Shown in pieces: positions 8,398-17,727 of a DNA stretch of 64,000 bases. The position numbers and the translations under genes were made by a program. The stretch spans positions 62,001 to 126,000 of the forward strand of contig NZ_JAVYJB010000004.1 of the NCBI RefSeq assembly GCF_032490495.1. Direction: 5' to 3'. Every line of letters begins with the position of its first letter. Position 1 is the first letter of the stretch. The notes under the pieces are model-generated. The model had not been told where the DNA came from. It did no database searches and saw nothing but the letters and a program-made list of their open reading frames with translations. Origin of the DNA: Pilosibacter fragilis (lineage in GTDB: Bacteria > Bacillota > Clostridia > Lachnospirales > Lachnospiraceae).

Positions 8398-10080
8398 ATG
8401 GAAACAATCAGATTTGACGAACTTAATTTAGACCCGCGGATCCTCCGCGCAGTTACAGATATGGGATTTGAGGCGGCGTCCCCGATCCAGGCCCAGGCGA
8501 TCCCGGTTGAGATGGAAGGCCATGACATGATCGGCCAGGCGCAGACCGGAACCGGTAAGACCGCGGCTTTTGGAATTCCGCTTCTCATGAAGATGGACCC
8601 GGAAAACAGAAAGACACAGGCAATGATCCTCTGCCCGACGAGAGAACTTGCGATCCAGGTAGCGGAAGAGCTTCGCCGCCTTGCGAAATACATGTCCGGG
8701 ATCAAGATCCTCCCGGTCTACGGCGGACAGGAGATCGTAAAACAGATCCGCTCCTTAAAGGGCGGTGTCCAGATCATCGTTGGAACCCCGGGACGTGTGA
8801 TGGATCATATGAGAAGAAAGACGATCCGCACCGACGCGATCCACACGGTGGTTCTCGATGAGGCGGACGAGATGCTGAACATGGGATTCCTCGAGGACAT
8901 GGAGACGATCCTCGGTGAGCTTCCTGAGGAGCGCCAGACCGTAATGTTCTCCGCGACAATGCCTCACGCGATCGCCCAGATTGCCCAGAAGTTCCAGAAG
9001 GACCCGAAGATGGTTCAGGTCGTAAAGAAGGAACTGACGGTTCCGAAGGTGACCCAGTATTATTATGAAGTAAAACCGAGAAATAAAGTGGAAGTTATGT
9101 GCCGTCTGCTGGATCTCTATTCCCCGAAGCTCTCCGTTGCGTTCTGTAACACGAAAAAGCAGGTGGATGAGCTGGTGCAGGCACTCCAGGGCCGCGGATA
9201 CTTTGCGGAAGGTCTTCACGGAGACTTAAAGCAGGAGCAGCGTGACCGTGTAATGGGAAGCTTCCGAAATGGCGCTACCGAGATCCTTGTTGCGACGGAC
9301 GTTGCGGCGAGAGGTATCGACGTTGACGATGTGGAAGCCGTATTTAACTACGATATTCCGCAGGATGACGAGTACTATGTACACCGTATCGGACGTACCG
9401 GACGTGCCGGAAGAGAAGGACGCGCATTCAGCCTTGCGGTGGGAAGCGAGGTCTACAAGCTCCGCGACATCCAGAGATTCTGCAAGACAAAAATCGTTCC
9501 GCAGCCGATCCCGTCCTTAGATGATGTGACTGCGATCAAGGCAGAGAAGATCTTAGATGATGTTCAGCAGCATATCGGTGACGACAGCAATTTAGAGCGC
9601 ATGACAGATATTATCGAGAAGCGTCTTCTTGCTGAGGATTACACTTCCTTAGAGCTTGCGGCAGCGTTCCTGAAGATGGCCATGGGCGACGATTACGAGG
9701 ACATCGCGGATGAGGGAAGACCGCTCCGTGACCTTGACGATCTCGACCGACGCGGCGGAAGAAATGACCGCGGAAGAAACGGACGCAGACGCCAGAGAGG
9801 CGATGACGAGGAGTACATGGACAGAAAGAACGCCAGAGGCGGCATGACAAGACTGTTCATCAACCTCGGAAAGAATCAGAACGTGAAGCCGGGCGATATC
9901 TTAGGAGCCATCGCCGGTGAATCCGGAATTCCGGGCCGTCTCGTTGGAAGTATCGATATGTATGACAAATATACCTTCGTGGAAGTTCCGAAGGAGCAGG
10001 CCGATATCGTTATGGACGCAATGAACCATGTGAAGATCAAAGGTAAGAGCGTGCATGTGGAGAAGGCGAACCGGAGATAA
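8398..10080 (+). CDS. DEAD-box ATP-dependent RNA helicase with DbpA-type RNA-binding domain
   Basis: The 560-residue helicase has a Q motif near 30, Walker A AQTGTGKT at 48-55, PTRELA at 80-85, DEAD at 154-157, SAT at 185-187, ARGIDVDDV and HRIGRTGRAGREG. A basic RGG-like linker (around 455-480, RRGGRNDRGRNGRRRQRG) leads to a C-terminal DbpA/DeaD RNA-binding domain (about 487-560, starting TRLFINLGKNQN). Such proteins (DeaD/CshA/DbpA type) unwind RNA in ribosome assembly and mRNA turnover. AGAAAGGA precedes the ATG. The gene stands alone, with a family C repeat after it. Confidence 0.95.
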   Translation: METIRFDELNLDPRILRAVTDMGFEAASPIQAQAIPVEMEGHDMIGQAQTGTGKTAAFGIPLLMKMDPENRKTQAMILCPTRELAIQVAEELRRLAKYMSGIKILPVYGGQEIVKQIRSLKGGVQIIVGTPGRVMDHMRRKTIRTDAIHTVVLDEADEMLNMGFLEDMETILGELPEERQTVMFSATMPHAIAQIAQKFQKDPKMVQVVKKELTVPKVTQYYYEVKPRNKVEVMCRLLDLYSPKLSVAFCNTKKQVDELVQALQGRGYFAEGLHGDLKQEQRDRVMGSFRNGATEILVATDVAARGIDVDDVEAVFNYDIPQDDEYYVHRIGRTGRAGREGRAFSLAVGSEVYKLRDIQRFCKTKIVPQPIPSLDDVTAIKAEKILDDVQQHIGDDSNLERMTDIIEKRLLAEDYTSLELAAAFLKMAMGDDYEDIADEGRPLRDLDDLDRRGGRNDRGRNGRRRQRGDDEEYMDRKNARGGMTRLFINLGKNQNVKPGDILGAIAGESGIPGRLVGSIDMYDKYTFVEVPKEQADIVMDAMNHVKIKGKSVHVEKANRR

Positions 10081-10100
10081 GGGCAGTATTGATGTAAAAT

Positions 10101-10306
10101 ATGATGTTGGGGTCAAAAGCTTTTGACCCCTCTGATACCGAATTGCTCTGCACTGCGTGCTCCCGCAATTCTCAAAAACATTCGTAATTCGCTCATTTTT
10201 CTTTGAAAAATGGCTACTTACTCATGTTTTTGGCGGGTCCCAAGGTCAAAAATTCTCCTGCAAGCAAGCTTGCGTCGAACTTCTGACCTTTTGACCCTGG
10301 TATCAT
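10101..10306 (+). repeat. Family C repeat, copy 1 (206 bp)
   Basis: It runs from ATGATGTTGGGGTC to GACCCTGGTATCAT and is flanked by AAAAT on both sides (10096-10100 and 10307-10311), a likely 5-bp target duplication. Inner structure includes GGGGTCAAAAGCTTTTGACCCC and a CAAGCAAGCTTG palindrome. A nearly identical copy lies in opposite orientation at 16764-16971. No coding potential is visible. Confidence 0.85.
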
Positions 10307-10329
10307 AAAATACGGAACTATAGAAATCA

Positions 10330-10376
10330 AAAACGGGAACCCGGCAGAGTTTGTTTCTGCCGGATTCCCGTTTCCT
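10330..10376. terminator. Bidirectional terminator between helicase and pot operon
   Basis: AAACGGGAA-CCGGCAGA pairs with TCTGCCGG-TTCCCGTTT. T-rich or A-rich tracts flank it, so it can serve both the plus-strand helicase and the minus-strand potCD gene. Confidence 0.85.
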
Positions 10377-10384
10377 TTCATATA

Positions 10385-12325
10385 TTACTGTGATTTAACT
10401 TCCTTCCAGAGTGCATTATAGAGATCATCCGCCTCGGTTCCAAGATAACTGTAGACCTCAGAATTCTCCAGCTCATCTGTATCCGGGAATACAGATTTAT
10501 TTTCCTGATATTCCGGATCCAGGATCTCGAACGCTGCCTTGTTCGGGGTTGCGTAGGTGATGTACTCGAAGTTCTTCACCGCGATATCCGGGCGGCAGAG
10601 GAAGTTGATCCACTTCTCCGCGTTCTCCTTATTCTTCGCGTTGTCCGGGATGACCCAGGAATCGATCCACAGGTTTGTTCCCTCTTTAGGAAGAACGTAC
10701 TCAAGATCATAATCGAGATCCAGTGTCTCCGCCTCTTCCTGAAGGTATAACAGCTCACCGGAGTAGATAACACCTACCGCCGCCTCGCCGTTTAACATCT
10801 TATCGCGGACCTGGTCCACAACATATGCCTGTACTAACGGCTTCTGCGCCAGGAGAAGCTTCTTCGACTCCTCCAGCTCTCCCACGTCTGTGGTGTTCAT
10901 GGAATATCCAAGTTCCTTTAATGCAACCATAAACGCGTCGCGGACGCTGTCCTGCATCAGGATCTCGCCCTTTAATCTTTCATCCCAGAGATCCGACCAC
11001 TTTGTCGGCGCCGGGACTCCAAGCTCTTCCAGCTTCTGGACATTGTAGATAATTCCGACCGTTCCCCATGTATACGGGACAGAATAGCGGTTCTCCGGAT
11101 CAAACGCCTTTGATTTTTCAAGGTAGACCGGATCGATATTCGCAATATTCGGCACATTCTCAAAGTTGATTTCGGCGAGAAGTCCGTTCTCCACCATCTT
11201 CTGGATCATGTAGTCCGACGGACATACCGCGTCGTAGCTGACTGCTCCTGCCTCGATGACCGGATACATCTCCTCGTTTGTCTCAAAGAGGTCATACGTC
11301 ACATGAATTCCGGTCTCCGCCTCAAATTCATCGATAACACTCTCATCAATATACTCCCCCCAGTTGTAAACGTAGAGTTCGTTGGAGTGGGATGACGCAA
11401 AGTGAAGATAGCTTGTATAGCAGACGCTTCCCACGATCAGGAAGGACGCCAGCACGATGGCTGTCTTTCCGTTCCACAACGGCTTCTTTCCTTTATCCGG
11501 CACCGTGTTCGGTCCGAAGTTTCCGGCTCCTGCTTTCGTCTGTGGTTTTGCCGGGGCAAAGTTCGTGATGAGAAGCAGCGCGAGGATCGTCACGAAGATC
11601 ACGGTGGACAGGGCGTACATGGACGGCTTGATGCCGCGGCGCACCTCACTGTAGATCAGGGTGGAAAGTGTATTGATCCCGGCGCCCCTCGTAAAGTGGG
11701 TGATGATAAAGTCGTCGAGAGACATCGTAAACGCCATCAAAAAGCCCGATAACACACCAGGCATAATATCCGGGAATACTACCTTGAAAAATGCCTGTAA
11801 CGGACCGGCGCCCAGGTCCATGGCCGCCTCGTAGGTGTTCCGGCTCGTCTGCTTAAGCTTCGGCATGACGCTCAGCATCACATAGGGCACGTTGAAGGTG
11901 ATATGGGCGAACAGGATCGTCTTAAAGCCCAGGGAGATCCCGAAGGCGATGAACATCAGCATCAGGGAGATCCCTGTCACGATATCGGAGTTTAGCATCG
12001 GGATATTGTTGAGTCCCATGCAGATCGTCCGCGGAAGCTTCTTCATCGCGGAGAGACCGATGGCCGCCGCTGTTCCGAGGATCGTTGCGATAAGCGCCGA
12101 CAGGAACGCGATCAGTAACGTATTATAGAGGGCATCCATGATCGTGGCGCTCTCAAACATCTGTGTGTACCATTTTAAGGTGAATCCGCCCCACTGGGAT
12201 CTCGATTTCGAGCTGTTGAAGGACAGGACCATCATGACGAGGATCGGCGCGTACAGAAAGACCAGTACCAGCACCAGATAGAAATCCTCAATAAATTTCT
12301 TAAATCTTTCTCTTGCGGTTTTCAT
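10385..12325 (-). CDS. potCD: Spermidine/putrescine ABC permease PotC fused to binding protein PotD
   Basis: The 646-residue fusion begins with an ABC permease (about 1-258, six helices, EAA loop near 166-185 with AAMDLGAGPLQAFFKVVFP). A linker follows, then an extra membrane helix near 288-306. A periplasmic-binding-protein-like domain (about 316-646) starts ELYVYNWGEYIDESV, the PotD hallmark. The extra helix tethers the receptor on the outside and replaces the usual lipoprotein anchor. The start overlaps the potB stop (TGATG), so translation is coupled. This fused form is known in other Firmicutes. Confidence 0.95.
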   Translation of the reverse strand: MKTARERFKKFIEDFYLVLVLVFLYAPILVMMVLSFNSSKSRSQWGGFTLKWYTQMFESATIMDALYNTLLIAFLSALIATILGTAAAIGLSAMKKLPRTICMGLNNIPMLNSDIVTGISLMLMFIAFGISLGFKTILFAHITFNVPYVMLSVMPKLKQTSRNTYEAAMDLGAGPLQAFFKVVFPDIMPGVLSGFLMAFTMSLDDFIITHFTRGAGINTLSTLIYSEVRRGIKPSMYALSTVIFVTILALLLITNFAPAKPQTKAGAGNFGPNTVPDKGKKPLWNGKTAIVLASFLIVGSVCYTSYLHFASSHSNELYVYNWGEYIDESVIDEFEAETGIHVTYDLFETNEEMYPVIEAGAVSYDAVCPSDYMIQKMVENGLLAEINFENVPNIANIDPVYLEKSKAFDPENRYSVPYTWGTVGIIYNVQKLEELGVPAPTKWSDLWDERLKGEILMQDSVRDAFMVALKELGYSMNTTDVGELEESKKLLLAQKPLVQAYVVDQVRDKMLNGEAAVGVIYSGELLYLQEEAETLDLDYDLEYVLPKEGTNLWIDSWVIPDNAKNKENAEKWINFLCRPDIAVKNFEYITYATPNKAAFEILDPEYQENKSVFPDTDELENSEVYSYLGTEADDLYNALWKEVKSQ

Positions 12326-13146
12326 CAGAATGCAGATCCCTCCCCATCCTTATCGTATTTTGCGATCATGGTCATGCTGAGAAGGATGAATACCATGAGC
12401 ACGATGGAAAGTCCGGCACCGAGGTTCCAGTTGCTTCCCTTTGTAAATTCCTGCTCGATGACGTTTCCGATGAGCAGGATCTTGCTGCCGCCCAGGAGGT
12501 TCGAGATCACGAAGGTGGTGAGTGCCGGTACGAATACCATCGTGATCCCGCTGACGATTCCAGGAACGCTTAGTGGAAGCAGGATCTTTGTGAGCGTCTG
12601 GTAGTTGTCCGCGCCCAGGTCCCTGGCCGCGTTGATCACGTTGTCATCGATCTTCGCAAGGGTATTGTAGATCGGCAGTACCATAAACGGCAGGAAGTTG
12701 TAGACCATGCCGAGGATGATGGCCGCCGGTGTGTTGATGATCGCAATGTTCGGCAGATGCAGCATTGTGAGGAAGGTGTTGATCACGCCGTTCTTCTCGA
12801 GGAGTGTCTGCCATGCCATGGTTCTTAAGAGAAAGTTCATCCACATCGGGAGAATGAAGATGAATACCACGAAGCTGCCTTTTCCGATATGGCGTTTTCT
12901 TAAGATCAGCGCCAGCGGATACGCCAGAAGGAGGCAGATCACGGTGCTGACTCCCGCGAGCGCCAGGGAGAGCCAGAGGGCCTTCAGATGCTCAGAGGAA
13001 CCGATGGCCAGGATGTTTGCCAGGGTGAATGCCCCGCTGCGGTCCGTCAATCCATAGTAGAATACCATGAGCAGAGGGATCACCGTAAATCCTGCCATCC
13101 ATATCATATAAGGATAAGCCAGAAATCTGGATGCTTTTCTATTCAT
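12325..13146 (-). CDS. potB: Spermidine/putrescine ABC transporter permease
   Basis: The 273-residue membrane protein has six predicted helices and the EAA loop NAARDLGADNYQTLTKILLP near 180-200, through which the ATPase contacts the permease. It partners with the PotC part of the next gene. The start overlaps the end of potA by 8 bp, and the stop overlaps the potCD start, so potA-potB-potCD is one tightly coupled minus-strand operon for polyamine import. Confidence 0.95.
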   Translation of the reverse strand: MNRKASRFLAYPYMIWMAGFTVIPLLMVFYYGLTDRSGAFTLANILAIGSSEHLKALWLSLALAGVSTVICLLLAYPLALILRKRHIGKGSFVVFIFILPMWMNFLLRTMAWQTLLEKNGVINTFLTMLHLPNIAIINTPAAIILGMVYNFLPFMVLPIYNTLAKIDDNVINAARDLGADNYQTLTKILLPLSVPGIVSGITMVFVPALTTFVISNLLGGSKILLIGNVIEQEFTKGSNWNLGAGLSIVLMVFILLSMTMIAKYDKDGEGSAF

Positions 13147-14215
13147 TGACTCCCACGGCCTCCTCGTCCTCGGACTCCGGCTTGTTCATGATCTGGATAT
13201 CGAAGGGATCCACATGAATGCCGACCTTCTGTCCGACCGGGAACATGTCCGTGCTGTGGACCAGCCACTCGTAGCCGTCCGGGGTCGTAACCTCCATCTC
13301 GTAGTGGACGCCCTTGAAGATCAGGTGCGTGACAACGCCCTGAAGCGTGCCGTCCTCCGGTTTCACAAGGTCGATGTCCTCCGGGCGGATCACGACGTCC
13401 ACAGGTTTATTGTTTCCGAATCCCTTATCCACGCAGGCAAACTTCGCGCCGAAGATCTCAACAAGCTCATCGTGGATCATCGTACCACCCACGATATTGC
13501 TCTCGCCGATAAAGTCCGCGACGAAGGCGTTCTCCGGCTCGTTGTAGATCTGCTCCGGGGTTCCCATCTGCTGGATATAGCCCTGGTTCATGACGACGAT
13601 GGTGTCAGACATGGTCAGTGCCTCTTCCTGGTCATGGGTGACGTAGATAAAGGTGATTCCCAGCTCATTCTTCAGCCGGATCAGCTCGTACTGCATGTCC
13701 TGGCGGAGCTTTAAGTCGAGGGCACCGAGCGGCTCATCGAGAAGAAGAAGCTTCGGCTCGTTTACGATGGCGCGGGCAATGGCGATCCGCTGCTGCTGGC
13801 CGCCGCTCAGGGAATCCACGCTGCGGTTCTCGAAACCGTCCAGGTTTACGAGCTTCAGCGCGTACTTGATCTTATCGTCAATATAGCTCTTTGATTTGCC
13901 TTTGATCTTCAGACCGAACGCGATATTCTCCGCAATGCTCATGTGGGTGAACAGGGCATACTTCTGGAAAACTGTATTTAACTGGCGTTTATTCGGCGGT
14001 GTGTTTGTGATATCTTCGCCGTCAAAGATCACCTGGCCTTTGTCAGGTTTTTCGAATCCACCGATGATCCTTAAAGTTGTGGTCTTTCCACAGCCGCTCG
14101 GACCGAGCAGTGTCACAAAGGAATTTTCCTTTACAGAAAGGCTCAGATCATCAAGGATCAGATCGCCGTCATAGCTCTTCCAAATATGGGACAAATCAAT
14201 GAGCGGATGCTCCAT
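13139..14215 (-). CDS. potA: Spermidine/putrescine ABC transporter ATPase
   Basis: The 358-residue ATPase has Walker A GPSGCGKT (38-45), signature LSGGQQQRIAIARA, Walker B LLLLDEPLGALD and H-loop YVTHDQEEAL. A C-terminal TOBE domain of about 110 residues is present, as in PotA. The ATG at 14215 (MEHPLIDLSH) is chosen because CAGGAGGAAAAAAGA lies just before it; the frame is open 31 codons further upstream without an SD. It is first gene of the pot operon and energises polyamine uptake. Confidence 0.95.
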   Translation of the reverse strand: MEHPLIDLSHIWKSYDGDLILDDLSLSVKENSFVTLLGPSGCGKTTTLRIIGGFEKPDKGQVIFDGEDITNTPPNKRQLNTVFQKYALFTHMSIAENIAFGLKIKGKSKSYIDDKIKYALKLVNLDGFENRSVDSLSGGQQQRIAIARAIVNEPKLLLLDEPLGALDLKLRQDMQYELIRLKNELGITFIYVTHDQEEALTMSDTIVVMNQGYIQQMGTPEQIYNEPENAFVADFIGESNIVGGTMIHDELVEIFGAKFACVDKGFGNNKPVDVVIRPEDIDLVKPEDGTLQGVVTHLIFKGVHYEMEVTTPDGYEWLVHSTDMFPVGQKVGIHVDPFDIQIMNKPESEDEEAVGVNE

Positions 14216-14314
14216 TCTTTTTTCCTCCTGAATGTAAAAATATTCAAACGTCCTGCTGTCTTTCGACGCAGAACAGCACAAAAAATGACTGTGCGACAAG
14301 AATTTCATCTTGTA

Positions 14315-14344
14315 TATTTACTCATGATTTCCATGTTCTGTCAA
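14315..14344 (-). promoter_or_regulatory. Promoter of the pot operon
   Basis: On the minus strand, TTGACA (14339-14344), 18 bases, TAAATA (14315-14320). It gives a leader of about 100 bases before potA and is divergent from the lactonase gene. Confidence 0.5.
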
Positions 14345-14530
14345 TAGATTTCCGACCCCGTTTCGAAATAAAATCTGAGGTATGTTTTTTCTTTCATACG
14401 ATTCCCGGAGTTTTTCAGATTTCGATTAACAAACGGGGCAGATTATGATAAAATGAGCATATCTATGAAATTCCGAAACGCTGCCGGACGAGGCATTTTC
14501 GGAGAATTGAAAGTAAAGGGGAAATTACCT

Positions 14531-15583
14531 ATGACTGGAAAATACATGGCCTATGTGGGTTCTTATTCCTACACGGGAAAGGCAAAGGGAATCACTGTAT
14601 ATGATGTGGATGTTGAGGCTGGAAAATTCATCTACCGCTGCGAAGTGGAGGTCGATAATTCTTCCTATCTGAAAGCGTCCCAGAACGGACAGATCCTCTA
14701 CTCCATCGCCGATGAGGGTGTTGTGGCGTTCCGCGTTCTTTCGAACGGAAGCCTTGCCCGCTTAAACAGCGCAAATATCAGGGGCATGCGCGGATGCCAT
14801 CTCTCAACAAGCAAAGCCGACGACTATATCTTTATCTCCGGTTTCCATGACGGAAAGATCACGGTCCTCAACCTGAATAAGGACGGCGCCGTGGGCCAGA
14901 TCGCCGACGGCGTTTTCCACAAGGGCCTCGGATCCGTTGCGGAGCGCAGCTTCCGCCCGCATGTGAGCTGCAGCCGCCTGACTCCGGACGAGCGTTTCCT
15001 AATGGTGGCGGACCTTGGAATCGACCAGATCAAGGTCTACCGTTTCGACCACAAGGACGGAAAGATCACTCTCGTGGACACGATCCGCTGCGAGCTGGAA
15101 TCCGCTCCGAAATACTTTATGTTCAGCTCCGACGGACGTTTCTTCTATGTTCTCTATGAGCTGAAAAATATGATCGAGGTTTATTCTTATAAGGAGGGTG
15201 AGCGCGTTCCGATCGTGGAGAAGATCCAGACGATTCCTTCTACAGGAAGCAAGCCGAACCAGCTGACCGCAGCCTGCGCGATGCACCTCTCCCCGGATGA
15301 GAAGCACTTATTCTGCAGCAACGCCGGAGACAATACGGTATCCATGTACGACCGCGATGATGAGACCGGCATGCTGACAATGCGCTTCTGTCTCCCGATC
15401 AGCGGTGATTACCCGAAGGACATCGCGATCTTCCCGGACGGAAAGCATCTGGCATCCATCAACCACGAGGGAAGTATTTCCTTCTTTAAGATCGACTATG
15501 AAAAAGGTCTTCTCGTCATGAGCGACCGCAGCATTACGGTCAATGAGCCAAACTGCTGTGAAATTGTAAAGATTGGAGATTAA
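14531..15583 (+). CDS. Lactonase-family beta-propeller protein (6-phosphogluconolactonase-like)
   Basis: The 350-residue protein starts MTGKYMAYVGSYSYTGKAKG and repeats WD-like strands with typical LSPDEKHLFCSNAG and FPDGKHLASINHEGS segments, fitting the seven-bladed YbhE/Pgl lactonase fold. It may hydrolyse 6-phosphogluconolactone, although many members have no tested substrate. The start at 14531 follows AAAGGGG. The frame is open back to 14453, but a plausible promoter (TTCGAT-17-TATGAT, -10 at 14444-14449) would place transcription start near 14456, making an earlier start unlikely. aroC follows after 6 bp. Confidence 0.85.
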   Translation: MTGKYMAYVGSYSYTGKAKGITVYDVDVEAGKFIYRCEVEVDNSSYLKASQNGQILYSIADEGVVAFRVLSNGSLARLNSANIRGMRGCHLSTSKADDYIFISGFHDGKITVLNLNKDGAVGQIADGVFHKGLGSVAERSFRPHVSCSRLTPDERFLMVADLGIDQIKVYRFDHKDGKITLVDTIRCELESAPKYFMFSSDGRFFYVLYELKNMIEVYSYKEGERVPIVEKIQTIPSTGSKPNQLTAACAMHLSPDEKHLFCSNAGDNTVSMYDRDDETGMLTMRFCLPISGDYPKDIAIFPDGKHLASINHEGSISFFKIDYEKGLLVMSDRSITVNEPNCCEIVKIGD

Positions 15584-15589
15584 CATAAC

Positions 15590-16717
15590 ATGGCAGCAGG
15601 TTCTACCATCGGCACAATATTTAAAGTAACGACCTGGGGAGAATCCCACGGGAAGGCCATCGGAGTTGTCGTCGACGGCTGCCCGGCGGGTCTTCCACTG
15701 GACGAATCCGATATCCAGAAGCTCTTAGACCGCAGAAAACCTGGCCAGAGCCGCTTTACGACCCAGAGAAAAGAGGGCGATGAGGTCGAGATCCTCTCCG
15801 GTGTCTTCGAGGGAAAGACTACAGGAACACCGATCTCCATGATCGTCCGGAACACGGACCAGAGATCCAGGGATTACTCCAATATCGCTTCCTGTTTCCG
15901 CCCGGGTCATGCGGATTATACCTTTGAGGAAAAATACGGGTTCCGCGACTACCGCGGCGGCGGACGTTCCTCCGCCCGGGAGACCATCGGCCGCGTCGCA
16001 GCAGGTGCCATCGCAGAGAAGTTCTTAAAACAGTTGAATATCTCCGTGACCGCATACGCGAAGTCCATCGGACCGGTGGAAGTCTCCCCGGAGCGGATGG
16101 ATCTCGCTGAGATCCAGAATAACCGCTTCTGTTTTCCGGATGCGGAGGCAGCAAAGGCAGCAGAGGATTATCTTGACCAGAAGATCGCGGAATGCGACTC
16201 CGTCGGCGGTGTCGTCGAGTGCGTGATCTCCGGTCTTCCGGCAGGCCTCGGCGAGCCGGTATTTGAGAAGCTGGACGCGAACCTCGCAAAGGCAATCCTC
16301 TCCATCGGTGCCGTCAAGGGCTTTGAGATCGGTGACGGTTTTGCCGCAACAAAGGCATGCGGATCTGAGAATAACGATGAGTTCCGAATGGACGGGGACA
16401 AGATCGTAAAGGAGACGAACCATGCTGGCGGCGTTCTCGGAGGAATCAGCGACGGGAGCGATGTGGTATTCCGGGCGGCCTTCAAACCGACCCCGTCTAT
16501 CGCAAAGTCCCAGGAGACCGTCACAAAGGACGGCGCGAATATCGATCTCGTGATCCACGGGCGCCACGACCCGGTGGTTGTTCCGAGAGCTGTCGTTGTG
16601 GTGGAATCCATGGCCGCTATCACCGCTATGGACATGCTCTTAGTGTCCATGACATCCAGACTCGACCTGATCCAGATATTCTTTCAGGTTGAGAATGCGG
16701 ATGACGGCGATAATTAA
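15590..16717 (+). CDS. aroC: Chorismate synthase
   Basis: AroC converts 5-enolpyruvylshikimate 3-phosphate to chorismate, the last step of the shikimate pathway, using reduced FMN. The 375-residue protein has the three family signatures GESHGKAIG, GYRDYRGGGRSSARET-like (FRDYRGGGRSSARET here) and a C-terminal R-(D/P)-rich FKPTPSI segment. An SD (GGAG) lies at the end of the preceding gene, only 6 bp away, so the two genes are co-transcribed. No other aromatic-pathway gene is nearby. A family C repeat follows instead of a clear terminator. Confidence 0.97.
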   Translation: MAAGSTIGTIFKVTTWGESHGKAIGVVVDGCPAGLPLDESDIQKLLDRRKPGQSRFTTQRKEGDEVEILSGVFEGKTTGTPISMIVRNTDQRSRDYSNIASCFRPGHADYTFEEKYGFRDYRGGGRSSARETIGRVAAGAIAEKFLKQLNISVTAYAKSIGPVEVSPERMDLAEIQNNRFCFPDAEAAKAAEDYLDQKIAECDSVGGVVECVISGLPAGLGEPVFEKLDANLAKAILSIGAVKGFEIGDGFAATKACGSENNDEFRMDGDKIVKETNHAGGVLGGISDGSDVVFRAAFKPTPSIAKSQETVTKDGANIDLVIHGRHDPVVVPRAVVVVESMAAITAMDMLLVSMTSRLDLIQIFFQVENADDGDN

Positions 16718-16763
16718 ATATTTGCATGAAGCCGGACAGTTTTCTGGACGGATTCAAAATATT

Positions 16764-16971
16764 ATGATACCAGGGTCAAAAGGTCAGAAGTTCGACGCAA
16801 GCTTGCTTGCAGGAGAATTTTTGACCTTGGGACCCGCCAAAAACATGAATAAGTAGCCATTTTTCGCAGAAAAATGAGCGAATTATGAATGTTTTTGATG
16901 ATTGCGGGAGTACGAAGTACGGAGCAATCCGGTATCATAGGGGTCAAAATACCTTTTGACCCCAACATCAT
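16764..16971 (-). repeat. Family C repeat, copy 2 (inverted)
   Basis: A 208-bp near-identical reverse complement of the copy at 10101-10306, running from ATGATACCAGGGTC to GACCCCAACATCAT. The two face each other across 6.4 kb that holds the pot operon, the lactonase gene and aroC. Its flanks do not show a clear duplication. Confidence 0.85.
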
Positions 16972-17031
16972 ATTATAAAACTGGCAAAATAATTTCCGGT
17001 TACACTATCACAATCATAGGAGAAGAAAGAA

Positions 17032-17472
17032 ATGAAAATCGCAATCGCAAATGACCATTCTGCAGTAGAGCTGAAGAACATCATCAAAGAGCATCTTGAG
17101 AGCAAAGGCTACGAAGTATTAAACCTCGGAACCGACTCCACGGAGAGCTGTGACTATCCGGTATACGGTGAGAAAGTCGGCCGTGCTGTCGCTGACGGCG
17201 AGGCAGACCTCGGAATCGCTATCTGCGGAACAGGCGTTGGTATCTCCCTGGCAGCAAACAAGGTAAAAGGCATCCGCGCATGTGTCTGCAGCGAGCCGTA
17301 CACAGCAAAGCTTTCCAGAATGCACAACAACTCCAACATCCTCGCGTTTGGTGCACGCGTCGTTGGAAGCGAACTAGCAAAGATGATCGTCGACGAGTGG
17401 CTTGGCGCAAGCTTCGAGGGCGGACGTCATCAGAGACGTGTTGATATGATCATGGATATTGAGAACAAGTAA
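17032..17472 (+). CDS. rpiB: Ribose-5-phosphate isomerase B
   Basis: RpiB interconverts ribose 5-phosphate and ribulose 5-phosphate in the pentose phosphate pathway. The 146-residue protein has the usual length. It has NDHSAVELK near the N-terminus, catalytic Cys65 in ICGTGVGIS, and RMHNNSNILAFGAR with the conserved His. AGGAGAAGAAAG lies before the ATG. It is monocistronic, with a family C repeat upstream and a terminator downstream. Confidence 0.96.
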   Translation: MKIAIANDHSAVELKNIIKEHLESKGYEVLNLGTDSTESCDYPVYGEKVGRAVADGEADLGIAICGTGVGISLAANKVKGIRACVCSEPYTAKLSRMHNNSNILAFGARVVGSELAKMIVDEWLGASFEGGRHQRRVDMIMDIENK

Positions 17473-17479
17473 CTGAATC

Positions 17480-17506
17480 GTAACTGTGAGGGTACTGAAC
17501 AGTTAC
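17480..17506. repeat. Solo end of family A
   Basis: GTAACTGTGAGGGTACTGAACAGTTAC-type sequence matching the right end of family A (compare 43042-43066). It is itself an imperfect palindrome GTAACTGT/ACAGTTAC. Confidence 0.55.
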
Positions 17507-17531
17507 ACGGAATCTTATTTTATATAGAAGA

Positions 17532-17577
17532 AAGATCCTGTCTGGAAGCAGCAATGCCTCCGGTCAGGATCTTTTTT
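17532..17577 (+). terminator. Intrinsic terminator of rpiB
   Basis: AAGATCCTG pairs with CAGGATCTT and is followed by six T; an inner arm CCGG/CTGG-like loop sits between. Confidence 0.85.
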
Positions 17578-17618
17578 GGATATGACCTCAAGAGAGAAGA
17601 TCATGACAGAACTGACTC

Positions 17619-17647
17619 TTGCCACGCATTTTAACATGTGTTAAGAT
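17619..17647 (+). promoter_or_regulatory. Promoter and operator-like palindrome before the PfkB kinase gene
   Basis: TTGCCA (17619-17624), 17 bases, TAAGAT (17642-17647). A perfect 6-2-6 palindrome, TTAACATGTGTTAA (17631-17644), fills the spacer and touches the -10, a good position for a repressor. Confidence 0.55.
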
Positions 17648-17727
17648 TACACCACAAAGGATCATATCCCAAATGACCCAACAGGATAAAGGTCAGAGAT
17701 AAAGGACATAGATAAAGGAGAATTACG

